Shown one piece after another: positions 43,902-54,374 of a DNA stretch of 64,000 nt. The notes beneath the pieces are model-generated. The model was not told the origin of the DNA. It saw only the letters and a program-made list of their open reading frames with translations, and searched no databases. Source of the DNA: Citrus sinensis (Eukaryota > Streptophyta > Magnoliopsida > Sapindales > Rutaceae). The translations under genes were made by a program, and so were the position numbers. The stretch's first letter is position 1; the number at the start of each line of letters is the position of its first letter. The DNA lies in assembly GCF_022201045.2 (NCBI RefSeq), contig NC_068561.1, positions 20,958,501 through 21,022,500 of the forward strand, in the 5' to 3' direction.

Positions 43902-45699
43902 TCAGATTGAGAAGAGGCTATAGTTGGTAAGTTTGACAGCTATTCCCCCCGAGAGATTTAACAGAGAGCTGAATCAATGGCAGGGAACTAATTGTAGTTA
44001 AAATCTGAGTCCCTTTATATCTCTTCTTTTGCCTCTTTGTCACTAATAATTTAATGGAGAAAATTAATGGCAGGGATGTATTCAATAAAACATGAAAGCC
44101 TAGGAACCTAAAGTATAAAACCTAAAACCTAAAATATAGTTGCTGTTAATTTTCTATATTCACCTCTGCCCACTTTCTCACAACAATGCTTTATAAGGGG
44201 TTACCTCAAATATTTTAGAAACTATGAAAATAACTTGGGGAAAAAAAAAATAGATCTAAAAATTGCAAAAATTATGTGGCTGATGAGTCTTTTATCAAAG
44301 ATTTGGGTGCACAATGGTGCTTAATCACGTAGATTAATTTATTTTTGCCGCCGTATTTCTGTTTCAGGGACTTCATTCAAGCCTTGTCCTTTTTCTGAGA
44401 ATACCAGACATCATTGCTTTCACTCCTTATCAGAGACTGAATGACTGGCTTTCGGTGTTGAACTGACAATAAGAAAAGAGCCTGTGGCCGTGCATTATGG
44501 GGACGCGGCAGAGATAAGCAATGGCGACTTGTAATATAATTCTGGTCAGATGCTATTTCAAAATTCTTTTAACCTTTGAAATAGTTCCAAGTATCATATA
44601 ATCCAAATGTGCCCAGGCAACTTCCTGAATATCGCTGATCATTGAATGTACATGGATTTGTTTTTCGGCGGGATTGATCCCAATCTCCCTGCCCCTCGCT
44701 ACACAGATCATTATTGGTTACCTATGAGATTTTCAAGATCATCATTTCTCCCTTAAAATTTATTACATAATTCATAAGGCTGTGTAAAATTGATGTAAAC
44801 CTCCCTTCCATTGGAGGCTTCTTTCTAATTTTCAAATCTTTGAAAAAATGATCTGCATAAAGCTACCTCGAAAATGAAAAAAGAAAAAAAAAAAAAAACT
44901 CATCATACAAGCCTAAGCTGAATAGCATACAGGTATTGCATAAGCACAAGACATTGATACGTTCGTAATTCTTACTTCTTACATCTCTCAGTAAAAATTG
45001 CCGAGTAATCTAAAATAACTGGCTGTCGCAAGCCTTTTTATTTATTATTATTATTATTTTATTTTATTTTACCTGCAAAGAACTTCGATCAACACCCCTT
45101 AGTGTGTACAAATACAAAAACCACTTCCTTCCAGCTAAAACTGCTTAAGACTTGACCCTTGGTTGCTTCTGATCACTGTACGAGCATGACCGCATATTCA
45201 ATCCAATCCCATATAGCAATGCTTGCATTGGATTTGATTCATTAACCAATATTGGATTTAGGTTGCAGCTTTTTCCCTAAGATCAAACGGAGACAAAAAC
45301 AACCGTACAAGTAGATTATGTACAAGTAATTTTTATAGATTAAATCTTCCATGAAATTTCTTGGGGAAAAGAATCATGGAGGCATATAGTGAGCCGTTGA
45401 CACTTCAATAATGTGTCAGTGTTAGCTCCATTGCTTTCAAAGCAGTATCTGAACTTGTACTGCAACATTAACACAAAACCATTAGCAATAATCCCAGGAT
45501 ATGAAGCTGCAACAGAATGAAGCGAACAAACTTGCGGAAGACTCAAATTATGCAATTTTCAGTAGATGGCAACAAGCATTTTCTAGCACATTGCTTAGCT
45601 GACCCATCGAACATCTTTTAAACCTTCCTGACCTGACCACTCGTAAAACTTCACCATGATGTTCCAGTAGATTGCCAAATTAAATGTCGATGACCATTT
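43902..45699. other. Convergent intergenic region
   Basis: It contains the 3' UTR of the plus-strand gene (possibly with an intron to about 44367) and the 3' UTR of the minus-strand syntaxin-like gene next to 45700. An A-run at about 44880-44899 and a TTA-rich tract at 45043-45070 are present. I see no gene between. Confidence 0.5.
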
Positions 45700-48230
45700 T
45701 CAAGCAATTCGGTGGACCAGGATACCTGCATGAACAGCAGAGCAACCATCAATTTTATTTCTGACATGGATTCTAACTTAAAAAAAAAAAAGGAGAGAGA
45801 GAGATTTATTTGGGGTGGGGGTGACAGCCATTCTTATTATTTTAAGGCTTGTTCAATAAGCAGAAACTCATAAAAAGAAGTGCTCACCCAAAACTGCAAG
45901 TGCAAATATTACTGCCAACATCAGTTTTACAAATTGTTGATTGACTGGAACATGAAATCTTTGGCATAATGCCCTACGACCCCGAAGTCTCAGACAGAAG
46001 CTCATAGTGTTTGCCAAAAAACCAAAGAAGAATCCTTGCACACCTATTCTCATATGCTGACCCTGTAAAAGAGAGGAGGAAAAAAAGAAAGAACATTATG
46101 CATCCATAGCAATAACAAGATAAACCCATTTAATGAAGCCTGAACTTTAATAAGTTAAATATTTCTCTTTTGGCAGGGTTGACAAGGAAGCATCAAACAA
46201 TATCATCTAGCATATTGATGAAAAAGGAACATTATTCAGTTTGAGTTTCAGGACAACCATTTTATATTTGACAAGAGAAAGTAAATAAACTTGCAAACAT
46301 ATGCCAATAAGGATGCTGAATATACATGATACAATAAACTTACTATTTTAGAGACTAGTTTGTAATGGAATCTCAGTATCAGCAAGGTTCAGAAAGGATT
46401 ACCTGTCCAGCATGAGAAACATCGATGTGTGATGGGGAATTCCTTTCTTCTTCTCCATCTTTCAACCGTTTTGTATAGTTCCTAGCAATTCTAGTCTCAT
46501 ATGCAGACCGCAGATTATTCAAGTAACTGAAGATGTTCAGTCCACTATAATTTCCTGTCAATGAATTATTATGGAAAAAGCTTTTATTTTTGGTTTCATT
46601 AGCTTCCAGATCCCAATTATGATCTTCATTATGTCTGCGACAAGAGGTTTCTTGGAGAGAATCTTGTGTGTCTAAACCCAGCCCTGGAGAACAATGAGAA
46701 CCCACCTTCCTCAAGTTACTCTGCTTCTCTGAACCATAATACTGATCAACATGCGCAAACCCATTCATCTTCATGCTATCTTTTTCTCGGCTTTCATGCT
46801 CAATGATCCCATCATCTTGTGAACTAGATGGCGTGGTTGGATCAAGGAATCTTCTCAAAATATTGCTATCTTCCACATCATGATGAGTGACATGCTGAGG
46901 GGGGTTTCTACCAGAAAGAAATAATGCCAACCCATCTCTGTCTTGCTTATTTAAGTTGACCCACTCAGAGTTTCTAATGGATTTCCCCACGAGGGAGTCC
47001 TCCAAGCTTTTCTCCACTTGATTTATTTGCTCTCTAATGGCTCCAATAAACTGAGTATGTCGAACAATCACATCCTCTGTAGTTTGAGATTTGTTCATAA
47101 CAGCCGACAAACTAACCGCTTTTTCAAAATCTTCCAACTGAATATAGAAAACAGCCTAGATAAGATAACAAAAGCAACAAACTGAAAGTTTGACAATAAC
47201 TAATACCTGCCATTTTGTGGTTTCAAGTATTGTCGCAAGATCACGCCTATGATAATTTACTGATGTTGGCAACCTTGAGTCTGGATGTTCAGCATGAACA
47301 AGGCCTTGCTCATGCAAAAGAAGGCGGTATACGGACTCCATCCTAAATATAATTGTAGTTCAAGAACATACACTTCTTATAAAATTCAAAATGAACAACA
47401 TATCAGAAAATTATCAACCAGATTAATATTCCCAGAACCATTAAATTACCCCCCGTGAAGTTACTAATCACTCTCAAAAGAAGAAAGTTGAACAAACTTT
47501 AATGGCTTCCCAAAATAAGAAAGCTAAACAAACTACAATTTTGCATTGACTTTGAATAAGACAAATCCAAATGCAACCTCTTTTACTTTTCAGCTCAAAG
47601 CTTGAATGTATTTTCATTTTTTTCCCAAAAAAAGGAAAAAAAAAAATTCTAGCTTGCATTATACAATGACACAACAAGCAAAGTACTATAACTATAACCT
47701 CAGTAAATATAGTTTGAGAAATAAAGCACAAAATCGAATATGGATTTAGATAGAAAAGTGACTCATGCTTCACTAGCTATAACCATTACAAAAATATAAA
47801 GATTAACCCAAACACGTAAAAGGTTTATTTCCTAAACCCATTACTTTTGCATGAAAGCTAACAAACAGATATGAAATCCATCATTAGGGAATTTTTAAAA
47901 ATCAAAGAAAAATAATGTTTCCCAAAAAGTAGGAATAAAAATTGCGCCAAAGAAAAAAAAAAAAGCAACTAAGCCAGTTCTTAACAACCATTCTCCATTA
48001 TCTCCAAATATAAACAGACATACATATTCTACGAAACCCAGAAATCAATTCATCAAAAGGATTTGAAAAGCACTTTAAAAGCTAAATTCGAGAGTTTTTG
48101 CTCCCAAAAAGCAACAAAAAATACTTTCAAAAGGCTTTTTGAAAAAAAAAAAAACTGACCTGTCGGCGGAGTCTTGAACAACTTCGGCTGCTGAAAAGAG
48201 CGGGTCGGATTCCCATTTGTGCAAACTCAT
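45700..48230 (-). CDS. Syntaxin-6 N-terminal domain (t-SNARE-like) membrane protein
   Basis: Five exons: 48160-48230, 47207-47342, 46403-47137, 45888-46062 and 45700-45725. All are GT-AG and phases close to 380 residues. The N-terminal 120 residues resemble the syntaxin-6/SYP6 three-helix domain: KWESDPLFSAAEVVQDSADR, MESVYRLLLHEQG, RRDLATILETTKWQLEDFEK, and RHTQFIGAIREQINQVEKSL. A long polar, low-complexity stretch follows. The end is a single hydrophobic anchor (KLMLAVIFALAVLGILVH). I see no clear Q-SNARE motif before the anchor, so this is probably a SNARE-related protein of the At4g30240 type, not a working t-SNARE. A role in Golgi/endosome membrane trafficking is inferred from the N-domain only. 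The gene is convergent with the preceding one. Confidence 0.88.
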
Positions 48231-48962
48231 TTCGTTATGACTGGAAATCGCAATATGTGCGATTTGATATTGGTGTCCGCTTCAAATATTTACATATTTG
48301 AAAAAAGAAATGTTAATTTTGGGCTTCAAAAACTTTTTTTTTTTGGCTTACTTTTGCTATAATACTGCAGTAGGATGAAAATTTCTCTTTTCTATTTGTC
48401 TTAAAATTTTCTTAGGGTTTTACAGAACTTGAAATTGGTGCAGAACGAAGGACGAAGAACAATGAAGTTCGTTGAGGCCCTTTTGGTCTTTTCATTTGTG
48501 ATGGCATTGATACAGTTTGAAGTCAACCAATTGGCGTCTGCCACGTACCACCTTGAGTAGCTTTTTATTTTATTTCCTTTTATTCTTTTATATTTTTTCT
48601 CTCCCCTGCTATTTTGGATTTTTTTTCTTTTAAGATTAATACAGTAATAACAATGGATTTATTGTTAGATTTGGCATGATTAAATCAACTTAAAATATTT
48701 ATTAATTCATCATATCATTCAATGGATCAATTTGGTTGAGATATGGGAAAGTGTAATACTATTAAAAGCTTTCTCCATACAAAATTACCATAATTATTAC
48801 TTCATTAATTTTAATTATTATTATTATTATTATTGTTGTTGTTGTTGTTGTTGTTGGTTTTGCCCTTCTACTGATGGAATGACCTTTAAGATTTGGTGTA
48901 ATAATTTGAATGCTTAGACTACCTAAAAAGCTAATCAATCTTATTGACTTACAGATCAAAGA
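48231..48962. other. Upstream region of the syntaxin-like gene
   Basis: Promoter and 5' UTR side of the minus-strand gene. A TTA/TTG triplet microsatellite lies at about 48813-48857. The Mutator-like element begins just after this stretch. No gene is seen. Confidence 0.5.
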
Positions 48963-48971
48963 ATCTATAAT

Positions 48972-49126
48972 GGGAAATTTTCTCATTTCATCATTTTCCA
49001 ACTTTTAATATCAAAAAATACCTTATTTTAATTTTTCTTAAAATAGCATCTACTTACAAAGTTCTAATACTAAATTACCCTTAAATTCTCGAAATAAAAC
49101 ACATAAATATTTCGCCCCATATTATC
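48972..49126 (+). repeat. Left terminal inverted repeat of the MULE
   Basis: It begins GGGAAATTTTC and pairs with 51556-51710 read in reverse complement. Shared blocks include ACTTACAAAGTTCT and AATTTTTCTTA.AATAGCA. Confidence 0.85.
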
Positions 49127-49496
49127 AAACTCCCAAGCAACAACCGAACATCTACACCCACCACCAAAACACTCCTCATTTCACCTCTCCCATATTATTC
49201 AACTATCACTCAACCTCCCTTTTATCTATCTTACATTCATCAAATTAATATATTTATTCAAGTATTAAAGACAAATTCAAGCAACAAACTAAAGAATAAT
49301 AAGAAGTTAAGGTTAGTATTTCTTCAATCTTTATCTCTTATTTTTTGATTAGGTTTATACAACTGATCAGTTGCTCATTTTGTTACAATGTGAGTACATT
49401 AAATGATTAATACGAGGTCATAAATTTTTAAATTAGTAAAATTTCGGCAAAATCCAACGAAAATGAGTTTTGAACGATGTTGAAGACGAAACCCAG

Positions 49497-49670
49497 AATC
49501 CAAGCGACAAGTACCTGTCGCCCTAGTGACAAAACTATCGCTCATGCTTAGAATGACTTGTCACTCAGGCGACAGGTACATGTCGCCTGGATTTTAGTAT
49601 TCGTCACTCGGGCGATGTATTAATATACAATACTGTCATCTGGGCAATAGTGTTGTCACCCGGATCATCC
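49497..49670. repeat. Left subterminal array of GTCGCC/GGCGAC motifs in the MULE
   Basis: At least six GCGAC/GTCGC-type cores or one-base variants occur. A near-perfect palindrome, GGCGACAGGTACATGTCGCC, lies at 49568-49587. The same motif type recurs on the other side of the ORF pair at 50825-51110. Confidence 0.75.
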
Positions 49671-49786
49671 GAATTTGTTAATAATTAGTTATTTATTTAA
49701 TATAGTAATGTTATTATTTGCAGTGTTTTTAATATAAAGTAGTGTTATTATTTTACATCAGGTTAATAGAGTCGGTAGTTCTTAAG

Positions 49787-50155
49787 ATGTATTTTGATGG
49801 AGCGTGGAAGACTTTGGAAGATGGTCGTATGGAGTATGAGCATGAAAAAGCTACTGCATTTTGTTTCCAAAAGGATGCAACATTTGAACAATTTAGTGCA
49901 AGGTTATATGGAATTCTGAAGAAAAGTCCAGATGAGTATTCCCTCACAGTAAAGACAAATGTGAAATCAACTCATCCGACGCAACCCATTAATCCACTGC
50001 CTATAGACATAGTGGATGATGAAATTATGAGAGTGATTATGCGTATGAACTTTGATCCAATTAATTATGGGTGTACTCCTATTTATGTGACGACAGCTCC
50101 TAAAGTTCCCATAGAACTTCCTTTGATGCCATCAATTCAAACTTCAGCCTTTTAA
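49787..50155 (+). CDS. MULE transposase N-terminal-like fragment
   Basis: 122 residues starting at the first ATG, MYFDGAWKTLEDGRMEYEHE. The layout (opening MYFDGAW, FCFQKDATFEQFSARLYGIL, then DEYSLTVKTNV and PLPIDIVDDEIMRVIMRMN) is that of the PB1-like region at the start of many plant MULE transposases. The zinc finger, DDE catalytic core and SWIM domain that should follow are absent; the frame ends where the opposing DUF1985 ORF ends. It is probably not functional as a transposase. An upstream intron acceptor (ATCAG at about 49756-49760) could feed this exon. Confidence 0.6.
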   Translation: MYFDGAWKTLEDGRMEYEHEKATAFCFQKDATFEQFSARLYGILKKSPDEYSLTVKTNVKSTHPTQPINPLPIDIVDDEIMRVIMRMNFDPINYGCTPIYVTTAPKVPIELPLMPSIQTSAF

Positions 50156-50755
50156 CACTACTCCCCATTCCGCCCCCATAATGATCCTATTGATGACAAT
50201 ATTATCAATACAAATACAAATAATATGCATGCAGAAACATATAACATTGAGTCGAAAATAGAATAAGGCAATCCTCAACGCGTCTATGTCATCCATGTTA
50301 GCGAAATAAAAATCATCAAACTTGTATTCTAATTCATTAAGCTTAAAGTATTGTGCTCCACCAAAATATTGATCACGCATTCGCCAACCAAAGTGTTTTT
50401 TCTGCAAACTTTCCACATTGCCACATTTTAATCCTGTCACCAAGCACCATTCTTGAAGAGAGAAACGTAACATCTCATTGTCAATCCTAAACCACATTTG
50501 GTACTCATCATCAACTTGTTTTACGACTAATCTAAGCAACAAATAGTGTACAAGATTGCCGTTAAATCTAGGATCCCCCATGACCAGAAAATGACCAAAA
50601 ATTGACTTTTTGAATAGCCCAAATTGACTATCAGTTAACTTATTTTGTATATGCGTAGTGGCAAAAGTAAATCTCGTTAAATTTGAAACACAACTTGCGA
50701 AATTATCATCGATTGGTATCTTCAGTGACCAGGGATGCATCTGCTTGTCGGACAT
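50144..50755 (-). CDS. DUF1985 domain ORF carried by the MULE
   Basis: 203 residues opening with ATG at 50753-50755. The DUF1985 pattern is visible: LTDSQFGLFKKSIFGHFLVM, GNLVHYLLLRLV, MWFRIDNEMLRFSLQEWCLV followed by TGLKCG, and DIDALRIALFYF. DUF1985 is normally joined to an Ulp1-type cysteine protease domain in plant MULE-associated genes; here no protease follows, and after about residue 165 the sequence turns hydrophobic and loses similarity. It lies antiparallel to the transposase-like ORF and overlaps its 3' end by 12 bp. Likely a captured and truncated gene. Confidence 0.7.
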   Translation of the reverse strand: MSDKQMHPWSLKIPIDDNFASCVSNLTRFTFATTHIQNKLTDSQFGLFKKSIFGHFLVMGDPRFNGNLVHYLLLRLVVKQVDDEYQMWFRIDNEMLRFSLQEWCLVTGLKCGNVESLQKKHFGWRMRDQYFGGAQYFKLNELEYKFDDFYFANMDDIDALRIALFYFRLNVICFCMHIICICIDNIVINRIIMGAEWGVVLKG

Positions 50756-50824
50756 ATTTAAACAATAAATTACGACAGCATTAGCATAAATATTTTAAAG
50801 AAAAAAATTGAAACAATCAGAAAA

Positions 50825-51110
50825 CTTGGGCGACAACATGTTCGGTTGCTGTCGCCCATGTACCTACGTTGCCCGATACATGGGCGACACAATTTTGTTG
50901 CCTAGATTCAATTGATGTCGCCCAAAAAGCAGGTGACGCAGGTACATGGGCAACATCATATATCGCCCAACCAAATCATGATGTCACCTATTTACATGAT
51001 TGGGCGACGCAAGCGTGTCGCCCGCGTTGCTTAGCCTCCTACGCCATGCATGACCATTTGGTTGGGTGATGGGGAGAAGCCGCCCGCCTTGCCCAAGCTT
51101 GACATGGCCA
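50825..51110. repeat. Right subterminal array of GGGCGAC/GTCGCCC motifs in the MULE
   Basis: GGGCGAC, GTCGCCC and close variants occur about ten times, in both orientations, often beside TACATGGG or CCCATGTA. With the left array they bracket the ORF pair. Confidence 0.75.
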
Positions 51111-51555
51111 AATTTTAGGTAACACGGGCAACCATCCACGTTCTTGATTGGCCAACACACTAATCTTTTCTTTAACCTCAAAATAATTTTAAGTTTAAAT
51201 CAATAATTTCTTAGAGGCATTTAAACAAACACTAGGTATGCCATTTATTAAATATCTTAATCTTAAAAAAACTCTCATATTTTCATATCCACTACACATC
51301 CTAGTGATTAACTATGATCAATGATGAACCAAGCAGGCAATTTTAACAAAAAAATTATTTGATTCATGAAAAAGATCAAGAAAGTACCTAAGCCACGGAA
51401 ACCGTATGTAAAGAATCTTGTTGGAAGCAAAATAACTCACACACGCCACTGGAAGTGAAGGAAATCGCCGTTGGAAGTGAAGGAACTCGGCAAAACTCAA
51501 GAAACATCGGAAGTGAAAGAACTTCGTGTGGACATATTTCGAGCGATGTTTTTAG

Positions 51556-51710
51556 GTGAATATTGGGTGAAATATTTGTGTGTTTTGTTATGAAAATTTA
51601 GGGATAATTTAGTCCCAGAACTTTGTAAGTGGTTGCTATTGTAAGAAAAATTGAAGTGAGGTCTTTTTTTTATATTAAAAATTGGAAAGTGGTCAATGGG
51701 AACATTTCCC
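51556..51710 (-). repeat. Right terminal inverted repeat of the MULE
   Basis: Complement of the left repeat (48972-49126), ending CATTTCCC next to the second ATCTATAAT copy. Confidence 0.85.
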
Positions 51711-51719
51711 ATCTATAAT

Positions 51720-52375
51720 AATGATAAAACAAGATTGTCTTTCTCCTTGTTTGAGGGCTCCTAAACAAAAGTATCATTATGAGCATAGAGTTTCTGAAAT
51801 TTCAAAAGCAAACATTACAATTTTAACTAGTCATAGATCATGTTACAAGATAAATGCTAAAAATTAATCTATTTCAGAATCTATATTGTTTCGGTGAGCC
51901 CACAACATAAACAAATTTACAGGTCAATTCACTGACAGATTGTAAGGTACCGGCTGATGTGAATCTTTCCTAGACTTTCAAGCTAAGGGAAGAAAATCAA
52001 AAGAAAAAGCCATGCAGCAACTTGAGTCCTAAGGAGACAAACAGTTACCTTCGCCGATTCTGCCAGAAACTCCACAGGCAATGTGGTTTAGAGATTAAGA
52101 CCGTCATTTGTCAACTAAAAATCAACCAAAAAAAAGAAAAAAAAAAACTTTGCATGGATACTAAAACTGGAAGAGAGTCCATAATTTGAGAAGAAATGCC
52201 AATGAGCTTATGAGCTAATGAGATCATAAGAAATTTGTGCTATTGGAGGTGAGTTCAGAGTTGGAAACTCAGCATTCCAATTAGAAAAATTCTGCAGAAC
52301 AATCTATCACTTAAGTAAGAAATTTGCACAGTTGGTGTTGTAAGTGAAAATGATAGCATCAATGACAAATGTTTC
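51720..52375. other. 3' flank of GNA1
   Basis: Contains the 3' UTR of the minus-strand GNA1 gene. An A-run lies at about 52129-52148. No gene is seen. Confidence 0.5.
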
Positions 52376-52849
52376 TCAAACGAAGTACGTTGTCATGTGA
52401 ATCCCTTTCTGCTTCAAACCACATTTTTCATAGAACGCTTTGTTGCCGAGACTGCAATCAAGAATTACCTTATAACATCCCACAGCATGAGCATGGTCGG
52501 TAAGGAATTTGATAATCTTTTTACCTAATTGCATTCCTCGAGCACTTGCATCAACCACAACATCTTCTATGTGCCCAACCTTTCCACAGTTCCTCAGAAA
52601 CTTCTTTTCGATGAATATACTCCCAGTTGCAATAATCTTCCCAGAACGATCATCTTCAATCACACAAACAATATGGTCATCACCATAGGAGTTCAGCTCT
52701 AGAAATCGTTCTTCGAATTGCTTGTTAGATACAGAATCACAAACACTGAGTTGTTGCAGTAGCTCTATGAAACCCTTGCTTTTGTCAGTAATCTCTAATT
52801 TTCGGACTTGAAACCTGTTTTTTCCACCGGATACATCAGCACTCTGCAT
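52376..52849 (-). CDS. GNA1: Glucosamine-6-phosphate N-acetyltransferase
   Basis: Single coding exon, 157 residues. GNA1 transfers acetyl from acetyl-CoA to glucosamine 6-phosphate in the UDP-GlcNAc pathway, needed for protein N-glycosylation and GPI anchors; in plants it is linked to the ER. The GNAT fold is clear: VRKLEITDKSKGFIELLQQL at the N-terminus, HIEDVVVDASARGMQLGKKI with the acetyl-CoA pyrophosphate loop (RGMQLGK), and the substrate and thiolate region YKVILDCSLGNKAFYEKCGL, then the family-typical end. Length is normal. The 5' UTR appears split: a GTGAGT donor at 53530-53535 and a GCAG acceptor at 52874-52877 define a 662-nt leader intron just before the ATG, as in many plant housekeeping genes. 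Confidence 0.95.
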   Translation of the reverse strand: MQSADVSGGKNRFQVRKLEITDKSKGFIELLQQLSVCDSVSNKQFEERFLELNSYGDDHIVCVIEDDRSGKIIATGSIFIEKKFLRNCGKVGHIEDVVVDASARGMQLGKKIIKFLTDHAHAVGCYKVILDCSLGNKAFYEKCGLKQKGIHMTTYFV

Positions 52850-52873
52850 CCTTTTCAGTGAGAACTTAATTGT

Positions 52874-53535
52874 CTGCTTAATTTCCTAGCAGATGAAAAC
52901 ATAATCAACAAGAATAGAGCATTTGATCTGTTCAAAGGAAAATGCTTTTTTTTTTTTTTGAAACACAGAGAAAAAGACATACAAATGATGAAAATAAATA
53001 AATATGATATAATACTATAATCTTTCTTAACTTCCTTTAACCGTGACATATGGAATTGAACTAGCACGCTAGGAAATCTTAGTGTCAAAATTCAAATCAA
53101 CGCACCCTAATCATAATCTACTACTACCAAAACCCACAACAAATAAAGCTTATCATGTAATCTAATAAATCAAGAAAGGTACTACAATCAAAGGTTAAGC
53201 TTCTGTATAACCCTAATAAAGTAAGCTCTTTCTACGAAATGCTACAGCAACTGAGTTATGTCTCCGTCATCTGTAATTTCATTGCCTAATAAGCTTGATA
53301 GAACTTACAAATTATAAGGGTTTATGCAAAAGGAAAAAGCAAGTTGGTTGAAAAAAAAAAATTAGAAAAAGGGTAGCAGCATGACAAAAGCAAGATCAGT
53401 TAAACAACAGAAAAGCATGAGCATGGAAATTGATATCAGGACAATTGAATCGATCAGATCAGATCAGAACTGAAGCATTTTGAACAGGCAAATAATCAAA
53501 ATCAACGGAAATGCAGGTGAAGTGAAATGACTCAC
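52874..53535 (-). other. Probable 5' UTR intron of GNA1
   Basis: The donor reads ACG/GTGAGT and the acceptor AAGCAG/ACAATT on the minus strand, with the coding ATG 24 nt after the acceptor. The upstream exon (53536 to about 53640) is GC-richer than the intron. Inferred from splice-site quality only. Confidence 0.55.
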
Positions 53536-53639
53536 CGTACCCTTGGATCCGCGATCGACTGTTCGATGAAATGACTATTGGAGAAGCAGACGAAGCGTTC
53601 CTATTAAGCCAGATATAGAGGCCATCGGCAATTTGGCAC

Positions 53640-54374
53640 AACTCACAAGCACTTACTCCCTTCTGTTCAGTTAATTATCAATAAAGTCACCATGTTTGAT
53701 AAAATTACGCATGAACCCACAGCAATAGAATATTTAGGATCACTTGTAATTACATATCAAGCTAAGATCAGTGACAGCTTTAAGTAATTAATAAAACTTA
53801 AATTAAAAATTACAAAATGAAATTTGAGAAAAAAATGAAAATAAAAATTAACTGTTATTAAATATTTATTAACTTGGCTCTCGTTTCTTTTTCTTTTTTT
53901 TTTACTTCATTCTTATTGGTGCGCTACACAAGTTCTACAATTCATCTCCATCGCTTTAGCTCTTAATTTTAATTCGTGCATATCACTTCAGTTCAGTGTA
54001 TCTCTTCTGCTATTATATTCAGCTACTTTGTTCTACTCAGCCAGTGGTAAATAAAAATGGGCGCCGATTTCAAGACGATAAATCAACTAGCATTATTTGT
54101 AAACCATATACACTATTTATTTGAATAAAGCATAACAAAGGCTTATTTACTCTCTAGCTTCACTTGGATTCTTTCATTTTAATCTTTGAAGATTTCATTA
54201 TTTACAAAATCAAAATTAGAATGCTTCCCACATAGAGGTCCATAACTTTTATGTAGGTCACATGAACGGCATCTCGTCTAATAATGAAACGATAAATGAT
54301 GTGCTATCTACAACTTATCTGTAAATTAAATAGGGAAGCAAAGTTGGTAGTGTTTTTCTTTCTTTTTTCTTTTT
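53640..54374. other. Promoter side of GNA1 and AT-rich spacer
   Basis: Upstream region of the minus-strand GNA1 gene; AT-rich, with no coding signal that I can see. Confidence 0.5.

Larger units (their letters stand above)
48963..51719. mobile_element. Mutator-like element (MULE) with perfect 9-bp target duplication
   Basis: The element spans 48972-51710 (2739 bp). It is flanked by ATCTATAAT at 48963-48971 and again at 51711-51719, an exact 9-bp duplication as made by Mutator transposases. Terminal inverted repeats of about 155 bp start GGGAAAT at both ends and share long blocks, for example ACTTACAAAGTTCT and a CAAAACACA-like run, at perhaps 75% identity. Inside lie a plus-strand ORF resembling the N-terminal part of MULE transposases and an opposing minus-strand DUF1985 ORF. 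GTCGCC/GGGCGAC motif arrays flank both. No catalytic DDE domain is visible, so it is non-autonomous. It sits about 740 bp upstream of the syntaxin-like gene's ATG and 660 bp past the GNA1 stop. The clean target duplication suggests moderate age. Confidence 0.9.
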
